Shown here piece after piece: positions 17,323 to 29,267 of a DNA stretch of 64,000 nucleotides (position 1 is the first letter of the stretch; every line of letters starts with the position of its first letter). The notes under the pieces are model-generated. The model saw only the letters and a list, made by a program, of their open reading frames with translations. It was not told the origin of the DNA and made no database searches. The stretch is from assembly GCF_900114785.1 (NCBI RefSeq), contig NZ_FOUG01000010.1, positions 1-64,000 of the forward strand, read 5' to 3'. The translations under genes were made by a program, and so were the position numbers. Source of the DNA: Variovorax sp. OV329. Lineage in GTDB: Bacteria; Pseudomonadota; Gammaproteobacteria; Burkholderiales; Burkholderiaceae_C.

Positions 17323-18300
17323 TTGAACTCCCGCCGACTCCTCCTCGCCACCGCCGTCGCCGCGCTGGGCGCCAGCACGCTGCCCGCACTGGCGCAGCCG
17401 GGCGGCCGCCCCATCCGCATCATCGCTCCCTATGCGGCCGGCGGTCCCATCGACGTCACGGCACGCGTGCTGGCGGAGAAGGTGAAGGATTCGCTGGGAA
17501 CCGTGATCATCGAGAACAAGCCCGGCGCCGGCGGCAACATCGGCGCCGACGCCGTGGCCAAGGCCGCGCCTGATGGACTCACCATCGGCATCGCGGCCAC
17601 CGCCACCAACGCGGTGAACCCGTGGCTGTACGCCAAGATGCCCTTCAATGCGGCCACCGACTTCGCGCCCATCACCCAGATGGTCCGCGTGCCCAACGTG
17701 CTGGTGGTGAACGCGGAGACGGCGCAGCGCCTGAAGATCAACTCCGTGGCCGACCTCATCGCGTACGGAAAGGCCAACCCGGGCAAGCTCAACTACGGCA
17801 GCGGCGGCAACGGCAGCGCAGGCCATCTGGCCGGCGAGATGTTCAAGAAGGAAGCGGGCATCTTCGCCACCCACATTCCCTACAACGGCGGCAACCCGGC
17901 GCAGCTGGCGCTGCTGTCCAGCCAGGTCGACTTCAACTTCGACAACCTGGCCACGGCCGCACCCAACATCCGCTCGGGCAAGCTCAAGGCGCTGGCCGTC
18001 ACCACGCTCACGCGCAGCTCGATGCTGCCGGAAGTGCCGCCAGTGGCCGACACGCTCAAGGGCTTTGCCATCGACACCTGGTGGGGCCTGGTGGCACCCG
18101 CCGGCACGCCGCACGAGACGCTGGACAAGATGAGCAAGGCCTTCATCGCCGCCCTCGCCTCGCCCGACGTGAAGACCAAGTTCGCCAACCTGATGGCCGA
18201 GCCGGTGGGCAACACGCCCGATCAGTTCGGCGCCTTCATGAAAAGCGAGCTGGCCAGGTACGAGAAGGTGGTCAAGGCCACCGGCGCCCGCGTCGACTGA
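17323..18300 (+). CDS. Bug-family tripartite tricarboxylate transporter receptor
   Basis: The 325-residue protein begins at TTG 17323 (a GAGAAAGAGA purine run lies upstream; no ATG fits). It has a Sec signal peptide, NSRRLLLATAVAALGASTLPALA, cleaved before Q. The mature part is a periplasmic Venus-flytrap receptor of the Bug/TctC family: RIIAPYAAGGPIDVTARVLA, IIENKPGAGGNIGADAVAKA and LNYGSGGNGSAGHLAGEMF are diagnostic. Cognate TctA/TctB genes are not adjacent, as is usual for orphan Bug receptors in Burkholderiales; the TctBA pair at 48.5-50.6 kb has its own receptor. The ligand, probably a small carboxylate, is unknown. A bidirectional terminator follows. Confidence 0.92.
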   Translation: MNSRRLLLATAVAALGASTLPALAQPGGRPIRIIAPYAAGGPIDVTARVLAEKVKDSLGTVIIENKPGAGGNIGADAVAKAAPDGLTIGIAATATNAVNPWLYAKMPFNAATDFAPITQMVRVPNVLVVNAETAQRLKINSVADLIAYGKANPGKLNYGSGGNGSAGHLAGEMFKKEAGIFATHIPYNGGNPAQLALLSSQVDFNFDNLATAAPNIRSGKLKALAVTTLTRSSMLPEVPPVADTLKGFAIDTWWGLVAPAGTPHETLDKMSKAFIAALASPDVKTKFANLMAEPVGNTPDQFGAFMKSELARYEKVVKATGARVD

Positions 18301-18323
18301 CGTCAGAGCGACGCAAGAAAAAA

Positions 18324-18346
18324 GGCCGGCTGACGCCGGCCTTTTT

Positions 18347-18348
<2 letters not shown>
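18324..18348. terminator. Bidirectional terminator between Bug receptor and livF
   Basis: GGCCGGC (18324-18330), loop TGAC and GCCGGCC (18335-18341) are flanked by an A-run on the left and seven T on the right. It can end the rightward receptor transcript and the leftward liv transcript; the livF stop lies within the T-run. Confidence 0.88.
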
Positions 18349-19066
<718 letters not shown>

Positions 19067-19067
19067 C

Positions 19068-19838
19068 TCAATGTCCTCCGGTGCCGAGGTAAGCCTCGAT
19101 CACCTTTTCGTTCTTCTGCACCTCGGCGGGTGTTCCTTCGGCGATCTGCTTGCCATAGTCGAGCACGGTCACGCGGTCGCACAGGCCCATCACCAGCTTC
19201 ACGTCGTGCTCGATGAGCAGGATGGTGCGGTTGTCCTTGCGGATGCGGTCGATCAGCTCGCGCAGCTGCACCTTCTCGGTGGCGTTCATGCCGGCCGCGG
19301 GCTCGTCCAGCGCGATCAGTTGCGGGTCGGTGGCCAGGGCGCGGGCGATCTCCAGGCGGCGCTGGTCGCCATAGCTCAGCGTGCGGGCCTTGTAGTCGGC
19401 GAACTTGCCAATGCCCACGTAGTCGAGCAGCTGATGCGCGCGCTCGGCGATCTCGGACTCCTCGTTCTTGAAACCCTTGGTGCGCAGGATGGCGCCGATC
19501 ACGCCCGAGTGGGTGCGGATGTGCCGGCCCACCATCACGTTCTCCAGCGCCGTCATGTCGGCGAACAGGCGGATGTTCTGGAAGGTGCGGGCAATGCCGG
19601 CCTTGGCCACTTCGTGCACCGCCGTCGGCTGGTAGGGCTTGCCGGCCAGGTGGAAGCTGCCGCTGTCGGGCGTGTACAGCCCGGTGATCACGTTGAAGAA
19701 GGTGGTCTTGCCGGCGCCGTTGGGGCCGATCAGGCCATAGACCTGGCCACGCTTGATGTTGATGCCGACGTCGGAGAGGGCCTGCAGGCCGCCGAAGCGC
19801 TTGGAGATGCCCCGGACGTCGAGGATGGTGTCAGTCAT
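19068..19838 (-). CDS. livG: Branched-chain amino acid ABC transporter ATPase LivG
   Basis: The 256-residue partner ATPase of LivF has Walker A GPNGAGKTTFFNVITG, the family-typical ARTFQNIRLFADMTALENVMVG, signature LSYGDQRRLEIARAL, and Walker B LIALDEPAAGMN. ATG 19838 is preceded by a GAGGAAG SD. It follows livM after 19 bp and abuts livF, consistent with a single transcript. The ATPase pair would work as a heterodimer under the LivHM permease on the cytoplasmic face. Confidence 0.94.
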   Translation of the reverse strand: MTDTILDVRGISKRFGGLQALSDVGINIKRGQVYGLIGPNGAGKTTFFNVITGLYTPDSGSFHLAGKPYQPTAVHEVAKAGIARTFQNIRLFADMTALENVMVGRHIRTHSGVIGAILRTKGFKNEESEIAERAHQLLDYVGIGKFADYKARTLSYGDQRRLEIARALATDPQLIALDEPAAGMNATEKVQLRELIDRIRKDNRTILLIEHDVKLVMGLCDRVTVLDYGKQIAEGTPAEVQKNEKVIEAYLGTGGH

Positions 19839-19857
19839 TGCTGTGCTTCCTCGCTGC

Positions 19858-21048
19858 TCAGGGGTTGATCGACATGGGACGCGAGGAATCGCCAGGCACT
19901 TCGTCGGCGGGGTTGTCCACGCCGGGCGTGACCGCCTGCGTGGAACCGGGCACCGGGTCCGGCGCCTTGCGCCGGTTGAGCGACTTGCCATGCTCGGGCG
20001 AGGGCCACAGGCCGCGCGGACGCACCAGCATGATGATGATCATGGCCAGCGCGATGAAGAGCTGGCGCAGGATGGATGCATCGAGGCGGCCGTCGGTCAT
20101 CGACTGCAGCGGGCCGGCGACGTAGCGCAGCACTTCGGGCAATGCAGCCAGCAGCACGGCGCCCAGGATGACGCCCGGCAGGTGGCCCAGGCCGCCCAGC
20201 ACCACCATGGCGACGATCATCACCGACTCCATCAGGCTGAAGGACTCGGGCGAGACGAAGCTCTGGAAGGAGGCGAACATGGCACCGGACACGCCGCCGA
20301 AGCTCGCGCCCATGCCGAAGGCCAGCAGCTTCAGGTTGCGGGTGTTGATGCCCATGGCCTTGGCAGCGATCTCGTCCTCGCGGATGGCCATCCAGGCGCG
20401 GCCCACGCGCGAGACCTGCAGGCGGTGGCAGATGACCACGGTGATGATGACCAGCGTCAGGAACAGGTAGTAGTACAGCGTTACCGACGGGATCGAGAAG
20501 CCGTCGAGCTTGAGCGTGCGGCCGAAGTTGATGCCCGCCACGTGCACCGGCTCGATGGCAAGGATGCCCTTCGGCCCGTTGGTGATGTTGTAGGGATGGT
20601 CCAGCGTGTTGAGGAACACGCGGATGATCTCGCCGAAGCCAAGAGTGACGATGGCAAGGTAGTCGCCGCGCAGCTTCAGCGTGGGCGCACCGAGGATCAC
20701 CCCGAACACCGCCGCCACCACGAAGGCCAGCGGTATCACGATGAAGATCGAGATGTGCATGCCGTTGGGGAACATCGCCTTGATCGCCGGGAAGGTCTCG
20801 ATCAGGTGCGGCGATTCGAGCAGCGCATACAGGTAGGCGCCGATGGCGAAGAAGGCCACGTAGCCCAGGTCGAGCAGGCCCGCATAACCCACCACGATGT
20901 TCAGGCCCAGGGCCAGCATCACGTACAGGAGCGCGATGTCGACGATGCGCACCCAGGCGTTGCCCTGGGTCTGCAGCACCAGCGGCAACGCCACCAGCAG
21001 CACCGCGGCGCCGATGAAGACGGCAAGCTTCTTGAAGGAGTCGTTCAT
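19858..21048 (-). CDS. livM: Branched-chain amino acid ABC transporter permease LivM
   Basis: The 396-residue membrane protein has about ten hydrophobic segments and the LivM signature region LGLNIVVGYAGLLDLGYVAFFAIGAY near residues 40-70, plus GRAWMAIREDEIAAKAMGI facing the ATPases. The C-terminal 40 residues after the last segment (KSLNRRKAPDPVPGSTQ onward) are hydrophilic and Pro-rich, longer than in E. coli LivM, a minor oddity. ATG 21048 has a strong GGAGG SD 8 nt upstream. It forms the channel with LivH. Confidence 0.93.
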   Translation of the reverse strand: MNDSFKKLAVFIGAAVLLVALPLVLQTQGNAWVRIVDIALLYVMLALGLNIVVGYAGLLDLGYVAFFAIGAYLYALLESPHLIETFPAIKAMFPNGMHISIFIVIPLAFVVAAVFGVILGAPTLKLRGDYLAIVTLGFGEIIRVFLNTLDHPYNITNGPKGILAIEPVHVAGINFGRTLKLDGFSIPSVTLYYYLFLTLVIITVVICHRLQVSRVGRAWMAIREDEIAAKAMGINTRNLKLLAFGMGASFGGVSGAMFASFQSFVSPESFSLMESVMIVAMVVLGGLGHLPGVILGAVLLAALPEVLRYVAGPLQSMTDGRLDASILRQLFIALAMIIIMLVRPRGLWPSPEHGKSLNRRKAPDPVPGSTQAVTPGVDNPADEVPGDSSRPMSINP

Positions 21049-21061
21049 GGTCTTGTCCTCC

Positions 21062-21991
21062 TCAAGCGCGGTCGGCCACGCGTTCACCCAGCAGGCCCGA
21101 GGGGCGCACGGTGAGCGTCAGGATCAGGATGATGAAGGCGAAGATGTCGCTGTGCTGGCTGCCCAGCACGCCACCCGTCACCGTGCCCAGGTAGCCGGCG
21201 CCCACTGCCTCGATCAGGCCCAGCAGGATGCCGCCGACCACCGCGCCGGCCAGGTTGCCGATGCCGCCGAACACGGCCGCGGTGAAGGCCTTCAGGCCGG
21301 GAATGAAGCCCATCGCGTGCTGGGCGATGCCGTAGTTGGAGGCGTACATCACGCCGGCAATGGCGGCGAGCACTGCGCCGATGATGAAGGTGGCCGAAAT
21401 CACCATGTCGGGCCGGATGCCCATGAGGGCCGCCACGCGCGGGTTCTCGGCGGTGGCGCGCATCGCGCGGCCGAGCTTGGTGAAGTTCACGATCCAGGTC
21501 AGGATCGCCAGGGACACGGCGGTGAGCCCCAGGATCATGATCTGCGTCGGCGAAATGGAAGCGCCGGCGATGTGCACCGACTCCGAAGGCAGCAGCGTCG
21601 GGTAGGCCTTGTTGGTGGGCCGCCAGATGATCATGGCCACCGTCTGCAGAAGGATGGACATGCCGATCGCGGTGATCAGCGGGGCCAGCTTCGGGCTGTT
21701 GCGCAGCGGCCGGTAGGCCACCTTCTCGATCACGAAGTTCAGGGTTGCCGCCACGATGCAGGCAATGATCAAAGCCAGGATCAGGATCACCCAGCCCGGC
21801 GCGGTGGGCATGGCCTCGCGCATCCAGCCGATGATGGTCCAGCTGGTCAGGGCACCGACCATGAGGACCTCGCCATGGGCGAAGTTGATGAGATTGATAA
21901 TGCCGTACACCATCGTATAGCCTAAGGCTATGAGGGCGTACATGCTGCCTAGAACCAGACCATTGATGATCTGTTGCAGCAGGATGTCCAT
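21062..21991 (-). CDS. livH: Branched-chain amino acid ABC transporter permease LivH
   Basis: The 309-residue integral membrane protein opens MDILLQQIINGLVLGSMYALIALGYTMVYGI, the classic LivH N terminus, followed by NFAHGEVLMVGAL and RAMRATAENPRVAALMGI, the ATPase-contact loop. It is the first gene of the leftward liv operon, with an AAGGGA SD about 6 nt before the ATG. The 224-bp region upstream must hold the promoter; it also contains the terminator of the upstream rarA gene. Confidence 0.94.
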   Translation of the reverse strand: MDILLQQIINGLVLGSMYALIALGYTMVYGIINLINFAHGEVLMVGALTSWTIIGWMREAMPTAPGWVILILALIIACIVAATLNFVIEKVAYRPLRNSPKLAPLITAIGMSILLQTVAMIIWRPTNKAYPTLLPSESVHIAGASISPTQIMILGLTAVSLAILTWIVNFTKLGRAMRATAENPRVAALMGIRPDMVISATFIIGAVLAAIAGVMYASNYGIAQHAMGFIPGLKAFTAAVFGGIGNLAGAVVGGILLGLIEAVGAGYLGTVTGGVLGSQHSDIFAFIILILTLTVRPSGLLGERVADRA

Positions 21992-22074
21992 AAGAGTCCC
22001 TTTTTCATTGCAGCCTTGGGAGCTGCTTCTATTTACCCGACACGCCCGGTCGGCGCTTAGGCGCTTTAGTTAGC

Positions 22075-22108
22075 AAAAAACCCGCCAGCAATGGGTTGGC
22101 CGCGGGTT
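22075..22108 (-). terminator. Rho-independent terminator after rarA
   Basis: Read on the minus strand, AACCCGC (22108-22102) and GCGGGTT (22085-22079) form a stem followed by a run of T (complement of AAAAAA at 22075-22080). It lies about 110 bp after the rarA stop and just before the liv operon promoter region. Confidence 0.8.
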
Positions 22109-22215
22109 AGTGGGCGGGATTGTAGTCAAGTGCAAACCCCAAATTGGGGCAGGCAGGCCGGGGTTTTCCCGCTGGCGCACGGCTGTGACAGCCGGGGCGC
22201 ACAAAGGCTGGGCGC

Positions 22216-23529
22216 CTAGCTGGATTCGTCGTTGCGACGGCGCAGCTCGCGCATCTTTTCCGAGATGCGGATCTCCAGGCCACGCTCAACCGGACGGTAG
22301 AAACCGGGCGGCTCCATGCCCTCGGGCAGGTAGGTTTCGCCGGCCGCGAAGCCGCCCTCCTCGTCATGCGCGTAGCGGTAGCCCTTGCCGTAGTCCAGCT
22401 GCTTCATCAGCTTGGTCGGCGCATTGCGAAGGTGCATGGGGACGGGCCGGGTGCCGTCCTTCTGGATGAAGGCGCGCGCCTCGTTGTAGGCCTTGTAGAC
22501 GGCGTTGGACTTGGGCGCAATGGCCAGGTAGACCACGCATTCGGCCAGCGCCAGCTCGCCCTCGGGCGTGCCCAGGCGCTCGTAGACCTCGGACGCGTCC
22601 AGTGCCAGGCGCAGCGCGCGCGGGTCGGCCAGGCCGATGTCCTCGCTGGCCATGCGCACTAGGCGGCGGGCCATGTAGCGCGGATCGGCACCGCCGTCGA
22701 GCATGCGCACGAACCAGTACAGCGCGGCGTCCGGATCGCTGCCGCGCACCGACTTGTGCAGGGCGGAAATCGTGTCGTAGAACTGCTCGCCGCCCTTGTC
22801 GTACCGGCGCATGCGCTCGCCCAGGATGCGCAGGGTCCAGGCGTCGGTGATGTCTGCCAGCTTCTCGGTGCGCGCGGCCACGGCCAGGGTCTCGAGCGTG
22901 TTCAGCAGCCGGCGCGCGTCGCCGTCGGCGTAGGCCACCAGGCGGTCCAGCGCCGCGGCCTCGATGGGCGGCAGCGCGCCCAGCTCCTGGGCCTTGGCCA
23001 CGATCCGCTTCAGGTCGTCCTCGCCCAGCGGCTGCAGCACGTAGACGGCGGCACGCGACAGCAGCGCGGAGTTCACCTCGAAGGACGGGTTCTCGGTGGT
23101 CGCGCCGATGAAGGTGAAGAGCCCGCTTTCCACGTGCGGCAGGAAGGCGTCCTGCTGGCTCTTGTTGAAGCGATGCACCTCGTCGACGAACACGATGGTG
23201 CGCTGCTGCGTGAGGCCGTCGCGCGCGAGTTGCGCGCGTTCGACCGCCTCGCGGATGTCCTTCACGCCGCCCAGCACTGCGCTGATGGCGATGAACTGCG
23301 CGTCGAAGGCATCGGCCATGAGCCGCGCGATGGTGGTCTTGCCGGTGCCCGGCGGCCCCCACAGGATGAAGGAATGCGGCTGGCCCGATTCGAAGGCGAT
23401 GCGCAGCGGCATGCCGGGCCCGACCAGGTGCTGCTGCCCGATCACCTCGTCGAGCTTGCGCGGCCGCAGGCGCTCCGCGAGCGGCTGGTGCAGGCTCGCG
23501 CCGCTGCTGCTGGAAGACGAGGCGGCCAA
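22216..23529 (-). CDS. rarA: Replication-associated recombination protein A (AAA+ ATPase)
   Basis: RarA (MgsA) is a clamp-loader-like AAA+ ATPase acting at stalled replication forks. The 437-residue protein has Walker A GPPGTGKTT (58-66), Walker B FVDEVHRFNKSQQD (D116, E117), sensor-1 IGATTENPSFEVN, and the C-terminal tetramerisation region with DPDAALYWFVRMLDGGADPRY. It ends the leftward ftsK-lolA-rarA run and starts 4 bp after lolA, the same order as in E. coli and other proteobacteria. A poly-Ser N terminus (SSSSSS at residues 4-9) precedes the conserved PLAERLRP motif. Confidence 0.96.
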   Translation of the reverse strand: MAASSSSSSGASLHQPLAERLRPRKLDEVIGQQHLVGPGMPLRIAFESGQPHSFILWGPPGTGKTTIARLMADAFDAQFIAISAVLGGVKDIREAVERAQLARDGLTQQRTIVFVDEVHRFNKSQQDAFLPHVESGLFTFIGATTENPSFEVNSALLSRAAVYVLQPLGEDDLKRIVAKAQELGALPPIEAAALDRLVAYADGDARRLLNTLETLAVAARTEKLADITDAWTLRILGERMRRYDKGGEQFYDTISALHKSVRGSDPDAALYWFVRMLDGGADPRYMARRLVRMASEDIGLADPRALRLALDASEVYERLGTPEGELALAECVVYLAIAPKSNAVYKAYNEARAFIQKDGTRPVPMHLRNAPTKLMKQLDYGKGYRYAHDEEGGFAAGETYLPEGMEPPGFYRPVERGLEIRISEKMRELRRRNDESS

Positions 23530-23533
23530 GGGC

Positions 23534-24175
23534 TTATTGCCGGACCACGTCCGCGCCCGCAGGAGTCTTGAAGGCGAAGGTGCTGGCCGGCAGGCTGGGG
23601 TTGATCTCGAACTTGTCGAACTTGAGCACCGAACGCTGGCCGAAGCTGTCGAGGATTTCCAGGGCGGCCAGGGACTCGCCCGAGAAGCCGACGAGCACGT
23701 GCTGCAGCTGCCCGTCCTTGGCCTTGGGCGTGGCCTTGACCCATTGCAGCTTATCGCGATCGGGCGCAGCTTCGAGCTGGAAGTCCGCCTGGAGTGCGCG
23801 CAGGTCCGAGGCCGCGGCGATCAGCGCGGCGGGCGTGGAGCCCAGGGCCTGCGCCTGCTTGCGCTGCGTGACCTGGTTGAGGTCGGCGTCGTAGAGCCAC
23901 AGCGATTCGCCATCGGCCACGATGAGCTGCGCGAAGGGCTTCTTGTAGTCGAACTTGAACTTGCCCGGCCGCTGGAATTCGAAGCTGCCGGTGGAGACGC
24001 GGTTGCGCGCACTTTCGCCTTCCTTGGCCGGCGGCGTGACCGTCTGCGTGAACTGGGCCCGGCCCGAGCGCACGTTCTTCACGAAGCTCTCCAGGCTTTC
24101 CATGCCGCCCGCCCACGCCTGCCCCGCGGCCAGCGAAAGCACGAGCGAGCCACCCAACAACAAACGCTTCAACAT
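23534..24175 (-). CDS. lolA: Outer-membrane lipoprotein carrier protein LolA
   Basis: LolA ferries lipoproteins across the periplasm from LolCDE to LolB. The 213-residue product has a Sec signal peptide of about 22 residues (ending GQAWA) and family stretches GRAQFTQTV, RPGKFKFDYKKPFAQLIVADG and LWLYDADLNQVTQRK. Its last residues encode DVVRQ. It lies 34 bp after ftsK and 4 bp before rarA, the conserved ftsK-lolA-rarA order. Confidence 0.95.
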   Translation of the reverse strand: MLKRLLLGGSLVLSLAAGQAWAGGMESLESFVKNVRSGRAQFTQTVTPPAKEGESARNRVSTGSFEFQRPGKFKFDYKKPFAQLIVADGESLWLYDADLNQVTQRKQAQALGSTPAALIAAASDLRALQADFQLEAAPDRDKLQWVKATPKAKDGQLQHVLVGFSGESLAALEILDSFGQRSVLKFDKFEINPSLPASTFAFKTPAGADVVRQ

Positions 24176-24209
24176 CTGTCCAACTCCCTGAATCGAGATC
24201 GCCGGCTGC

Positions 24210-26603
24210 CTACTCGCTGCGCGCGGGAACCAGGATCTCGCGTTGCCCGCTGCCGCTCATGGCGCTCACCAGGCCGGCATGTTCCATGTCCTCGACCAGC
24301 CGCGCGGCGCGGTTGTAGCCGATCTTCAGGTGGCGCTGCACGAGCGAGATGCTGGCCTTGCGGTGCTTGAGCACCACTTCCACGGCCTGGTCGTACATCG
24401 GGTCCTTCTCGCCGCCCTCGGCGCCGCCTTCACCCAGTAGATCACCTTCGCCATCGACGGTTCCGCCCTCCAGGACGCCTTCGATGTAGTCCGGCTCCCC
24501 TTGCGACTTGAGGTAAGCGACCACGCGGTGTACTTCCTCGTCCGACACGAAGGCGCCGTGCACGCGCACCGGCAGGCCGGTGCCGCTGGCCATGTACAGC
24601 ATGTCGCCCATGCCCAGCAGCGCTTCCGCGCCCATCTGGTCGAGGATGGTGCGGCTGTCGATCTTGCTGCTGACCTGGAAGGCGATGCGGGTCGGGATGT
24701 TGGCCTTGATCAGGCCGGTGATCACGTCCACGCTGGGCCGCTGCGTGGCCAGGATCAGGTGGATGCCGGCAGCGCGGGCCTTCTGGGCCAGCCGGGCGAT
24801 CAGCTCCTCGATCTTCTTGCCCACCACCATCATCAGGTCGGCCAGCTCGTCGATCACGACCACGATGTGCGGCTCGCGCTTGAGCGGCTCCGGATCGTCC
24901 GGCGTGAGGCTGAAGGGGTTGTAGATGAACTCGCCCCGGCTCTTGGCCTCGTCGATCTTGGCGTTGTAGCCGGCCAGGTTGCGCACGCCCACCTTGCTCA
25001 TGATCTTGTAGCGGCGCTCCATCTCGCCCACGCACCAGTTCAGGCCGTAGGCGGCCTGCTTCATGTCGGTGACCACCGGCGCAAGCAGGTGCGGAATGCC
25101 TTCGTAGACCGACATTTCCAGCATCTTCGGGTCGATCATGAGCACGCGCACGTCGTTCGCCTCGGCCTTGTACAGGAGGCTCAGGATCATGGCGTTGATG
25201 CCCACCGACTTGCCCGAGCCGGTGGTGCCGGCCACCAGCACGTGCGGCATCTTCGCCAGGTCGGCCACCACAGGGTTGCCCACGATGTCCTTGCCCAGGC
25301 CCATGGTCAGCATCGACTTGGCCTCGTTGTAGACCTGCGAGCCGAGGATTTCGCTGAGCTTGATGGACTGGCGCTTGGCGTTGGGCAGTTCCAGCGCCAT
25401 GTAGTTCTTGCCCGGAATGGTCTCGATCACGCGGACGGACACCAGCGAGAGCGAACGCGCCAGGTCCTTGGCGAGGTTCACGATCTGCGAGCCCTTCACG
25501 CCGGTGGCAGGCTCGATCTCGTAGCGCGTGATCACCGGCCCGGGCGAAGCCAGCACCACACGCACTTCCACGCCGAAGTCCTTGAGCTTCTTCTCGATCA
25601 GGTGGCTGGTCATCTCCAGCGTGTCGGAGGACACGGTTTCCTGGCGGGCCTGCGCGGCGTCGAGCAGGTCCACCTGCGGCAGCTTGCTGTCGGGCAGTTC
25701 CTTGAACAGCGGCTTCTGGCGTTCCTTGACCACGCGCTCGCTCTTGGGCACCTCGGCCAGGGCCGGCTCGATCTGCACTGGCGGCGCGGGCGGACGGCGC
25801 TTGGGGCGCGGCTCGATACGCAGTTCCTCGTCGGGACCTTCCACGTCGTCCATGTCGCGGTCGCCGCCCAGGATGCTTTCCTCGCGCTCGCGCTCGCGCA
25901 CCGCCTTCTTGCCCATGGCGATGTCCTGCGCGATTTCGCGCTTCTCGCGCCGAGACTCGAACAGCGAATACAGGCGCGAGCCGATGCGCTCGGCGATCTG
26001 CGTCCAGGAAAAGCGGAACACCAGGGCCGAGCCGATCACGCCCCCGGCGATGGCCACCAGCGCCGAGCCGGTGAAGCCCAGCCATTTCACGCTCAGCGGC
26101 CCCACGAGGTAACCCAGCACGCCGCCGCCGTGGCCCGGAAGGCGGAATTCGAGCCGGTAAAGGCGCGACCATTCCAGCATGGCGCTTGCGCAAAGCAGCA
26201 GGATCAGGCCAAACCAGAAGGCGATGCGGCTGCGGTTGAAGCGGCCCTTGGGCGCTTCCGCCTGCCCGCCCTCGACACCACGCAGCCAGCCGGCCAGCGA
26301 AGACATCCAGGCGCGCCAACTCGCGGCCACGCACCACCACACGGAGTAGCCGGCCAGGTAGTAGCTGCCGTCAGCCAGCCAGGCGCCGAGGCGGCCGGCC
26401 CAGTTCTTGACCTCGCCGCCGGTGCCGGAGGTGGACCAGGCGGAATCCGAAGGGGTATAGCTGAGCATGGCCAGCAGCCAGAACAGCAGCAGCACGAAGC
26501 TGGCGATCAGCGTGAGTTCGTGCGCGAAGCGCAGCGCGCGCGTTCGCGCCGGCGGCGACCCGGCGCCTGCGGCGGATTGAAGCGTATTGAGCGAATAGGT
26601 CAT
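24210..26603 (-). CDS. ftsK: DNA translocase FtsK
   Basis: FtsK couples chromosome dimer resolution and segregation to division at the septum. The 797-residue protein has four predicted N-terminal membrane segments (about 31-49, 82-97, 128-146, 176-196), a linker with charged repeats, and the motor: Walker A GTTGSGKS with K465, [20 protein letters not shown], and the [18 protein letters not shown] motif. The C-terminal gamma winged-helix domain ([26 protein letters not shown]) reads KOPS-type sites and activates XerCD. ATG 26603 puts MTYSLNT just before the first membrane segment; a longer in-frame extension lacks support. Confidence 0.96.
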   Translation of the reverse strand: MTYSLNTLQSAAGAGSPPARTRALRFAHELTLIASFVLLLFWLLAMLSYTPSDSAWSTSGTGGEVKNWAGRLGAWLADGSYYLAGYSVWWCVAASWRAWMSSLAGWLRGVEGGQAEAPKGRFNRSRIAFWFGLILLLCASAMLEWSRLYRLEFRLPGHGGGVLGYLVGPLSVKWLGFTGSALVAIAGGVIGSALVFRFSWTQIAERIGSRLYSLFESRREKREIAQDIAMGKKAVREREREESILGGDRDMDDVEGPDEELRIEPRPKRRPPAPPVQIEPALAEVPKSERVVKERQKPLFKELPDSKLPQVDLLDAAQARQETVSSDTLEMTSHLIEKKLKDFGVEVRVVLASPGPVITRYEIEPATGVKGSQIVNLAKDLARSLSLVSVRVIETIPGKNYMALELPNAKRQSIKLSEILGSQVYNEAKSMLTMGLGKDIVGNPVVADLAKMPHVLVAGTTGSGKSVGINAMILSLLYKAEANDVRVLMIDPKMLEMSVYEGIPHLLAPVVTDMKQAAYGLNWCVGEMERRYKIMSKVGVRNLAGYNAKIDEAKSRGEFIYNPFSLTPDDPEPLKREPHIVVVIDELADLMMVVGKKIEELIARLAQKARAAGIHLILATQRPSVDVITGLIKANIPTRIAFQVSSKIDSRTILDQMGAEALLGMGDMLYMASGTGLPVRVHGAFVSDEEVHRVVAYLKSQGEPDYIEGVLEGGTVDGEGDLLGEGGAEGGEKDPMYDQAVEVVLKHRKASISLVQRHLKIGYNRAARLVEDMEHAGLVSAMSGSGQREILVPARSE

Positions 26604-26724
26604 GTCAAAAGCGGCAGAGCGCCCGCTCGCTTGCGCGAGGGCGCCCTGGCCGTCATCGAATCGAGGTCGGGGCACCGTGCGGGCGCCCCATTGTCACAAA
26701 AGGACGGACTGCGCGGCAGCCGCT

Positions 26725-28518
<1,794 letters not shown>

Positions 28519-28548
28519 GCCCACCCGCCAGCCCGGGGCGTTCCGGGC

Positions 28549-28554
28549 TATAAT
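28549..28554 (+). promoter_or_regulatory. Consensus -10 (TATAAT) before rpmB
   Basis: A perfect TATAAT follows GGGC about 165 bp before the rpmB ATG. No good TTGACA was seen 16-18 bp upstream. It implies a leader of about 155 nt for the rpmB-rpmG transcript. Confidence 0.5.
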
Positions 28555-28718
28555 CCTTGGCTTTGCCGAAATCCGTGAATCCCTGCACCGGGCCGCAACG
28601 GCTCTTGCATCTCGGCAAGCCGGGCTACCGCCACCCGTTTTCTGGCGAGGTCAAGCTGAAACACACCTGGATCGACTCACGTCGATGCGGTGCCAGCTGT
28701 TCATGAAAGAGTGTCCTC

Positions 28719-28952
28719 ATGGCACGCGTATGTGAAGTCACGGGCAAGGGCCCGATGGTCGGGAACAATGTTTCCCACGCCAACAACAAAACCAAGCGCC
28801 GGTTCATGCCGAACCTGCAATACCGCCGTTTCTGGGTCGAGACCGAAAACCGCTGGGTTCGCCTGCGCGTTTCGAGCGCTGCTCTGCGCCTGATCGACAA
28901 GAACGGCATCGACGCCGTGCTCGCAGACCTGCGTGCACGTGGCCAAGCTTAA
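28719..28952 (+). CDS. rpmB: 50S ribosomal protein L28
   Basis: The 77-residue protein starts [20 protein letters not shown], the invariant L28 N terminus, and continues [11 protein letters not shown]-like ([15 protein letters not shown]), a basic rRNA-binding stretch. Length is normal. It pairs with rpmG (11 bp downstream) as in most proteobacteria. A single CVCT-like Cys is present (Cys5); the zinc-ribbon seen in some L28 is absent. Confidence 0.98.
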   Translation: MARVCEVTGKGPMVGNNVSHANNKTKRRFMPNLQYRRFWVETENRWVRLRVSSAALRLIDKNGIDAVLADLRARGQA

Positions 28953-28963
28953 GGAGCACGACC

Positions 28964-29137
28964 ATGGCAACGAGCAAAGGCGGACGCGAAAAGATCAAGC
29001 TGGAATCCACCGCGGGTACCGGCCACTTCTACACGACCAGCAAGAACAAGAAGACGATGCCTGAGAAGATGGCGATCATGAAGTTCGACCCCAAGGCACG
29101 CAAGCACGTCCAGTACAAGGAAATCAAGCTGAAGTAA
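28964..29137 (+). CDS. rpmG: 50S ribosomal protein L33
   Basis: The 57-residue protein opens [20 protein letters not shown], followed by [10 protein letters not shown] and [18 protein letters not shown], as expected of L33. It contains no Cys, so it is the zinc-independent form. An AAGGAG SD sits 8 nt before ATG 28964. The unit ends at a strong terminator. Confidence 0.97.
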   Translation: MATSKGGREKIKLESTAGTGHFYTTSKNKKTMPEKMAIMKFDPKARKHVQYKEIKLK

Positions 29138-29152
29138 TCCAGCCCTTCCCTT

Positions 29153-29191
29153 GCAAGAAACCCGCTGTGATCCAGCGGGTTTTTTCTTGCG
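29153..29191 (+). terminator. Rho-independent terminator after rpmG
   Basis: CCCGCTG (29161-29167) and CAGCGGG (29173-29179) form the core, flanked by GCAAGAAA and TTTTTTCTTGC, giving a stem followed by a six-T run. It starts about 16 bp after the rpmG stop. Confidence 0.9.
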
Positions 29192-29220
29192 CGCTCGACA
29201 GGCCTGCGTGCTACGGGCGA

Positions 29221-29250
29221 AAAAAAAAGCCGACCCGCAGGTCGGCTTTT
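29221..29250 (-). terminator. Rho-independent terminator after desaturase
   Basis: Minus-strand stem AGCCGACC / GGTCGGCT (29247-29240 and 29235-29228) with loop TGCG is followed by a run of eight T (complement of A 29221-29228). It sits 18 bp after the desaturase stop. Confidence 0.88.
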
Positions 29251-29267
29251 CACGAGGGAACTTGCGA

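Noticed and set aside
19753-21114. Plus-strand frame across livM and livG
   Set aside because: Antisense to strongly matching permease and ATPase genes; His/Gln/Asp-rich with no domain.
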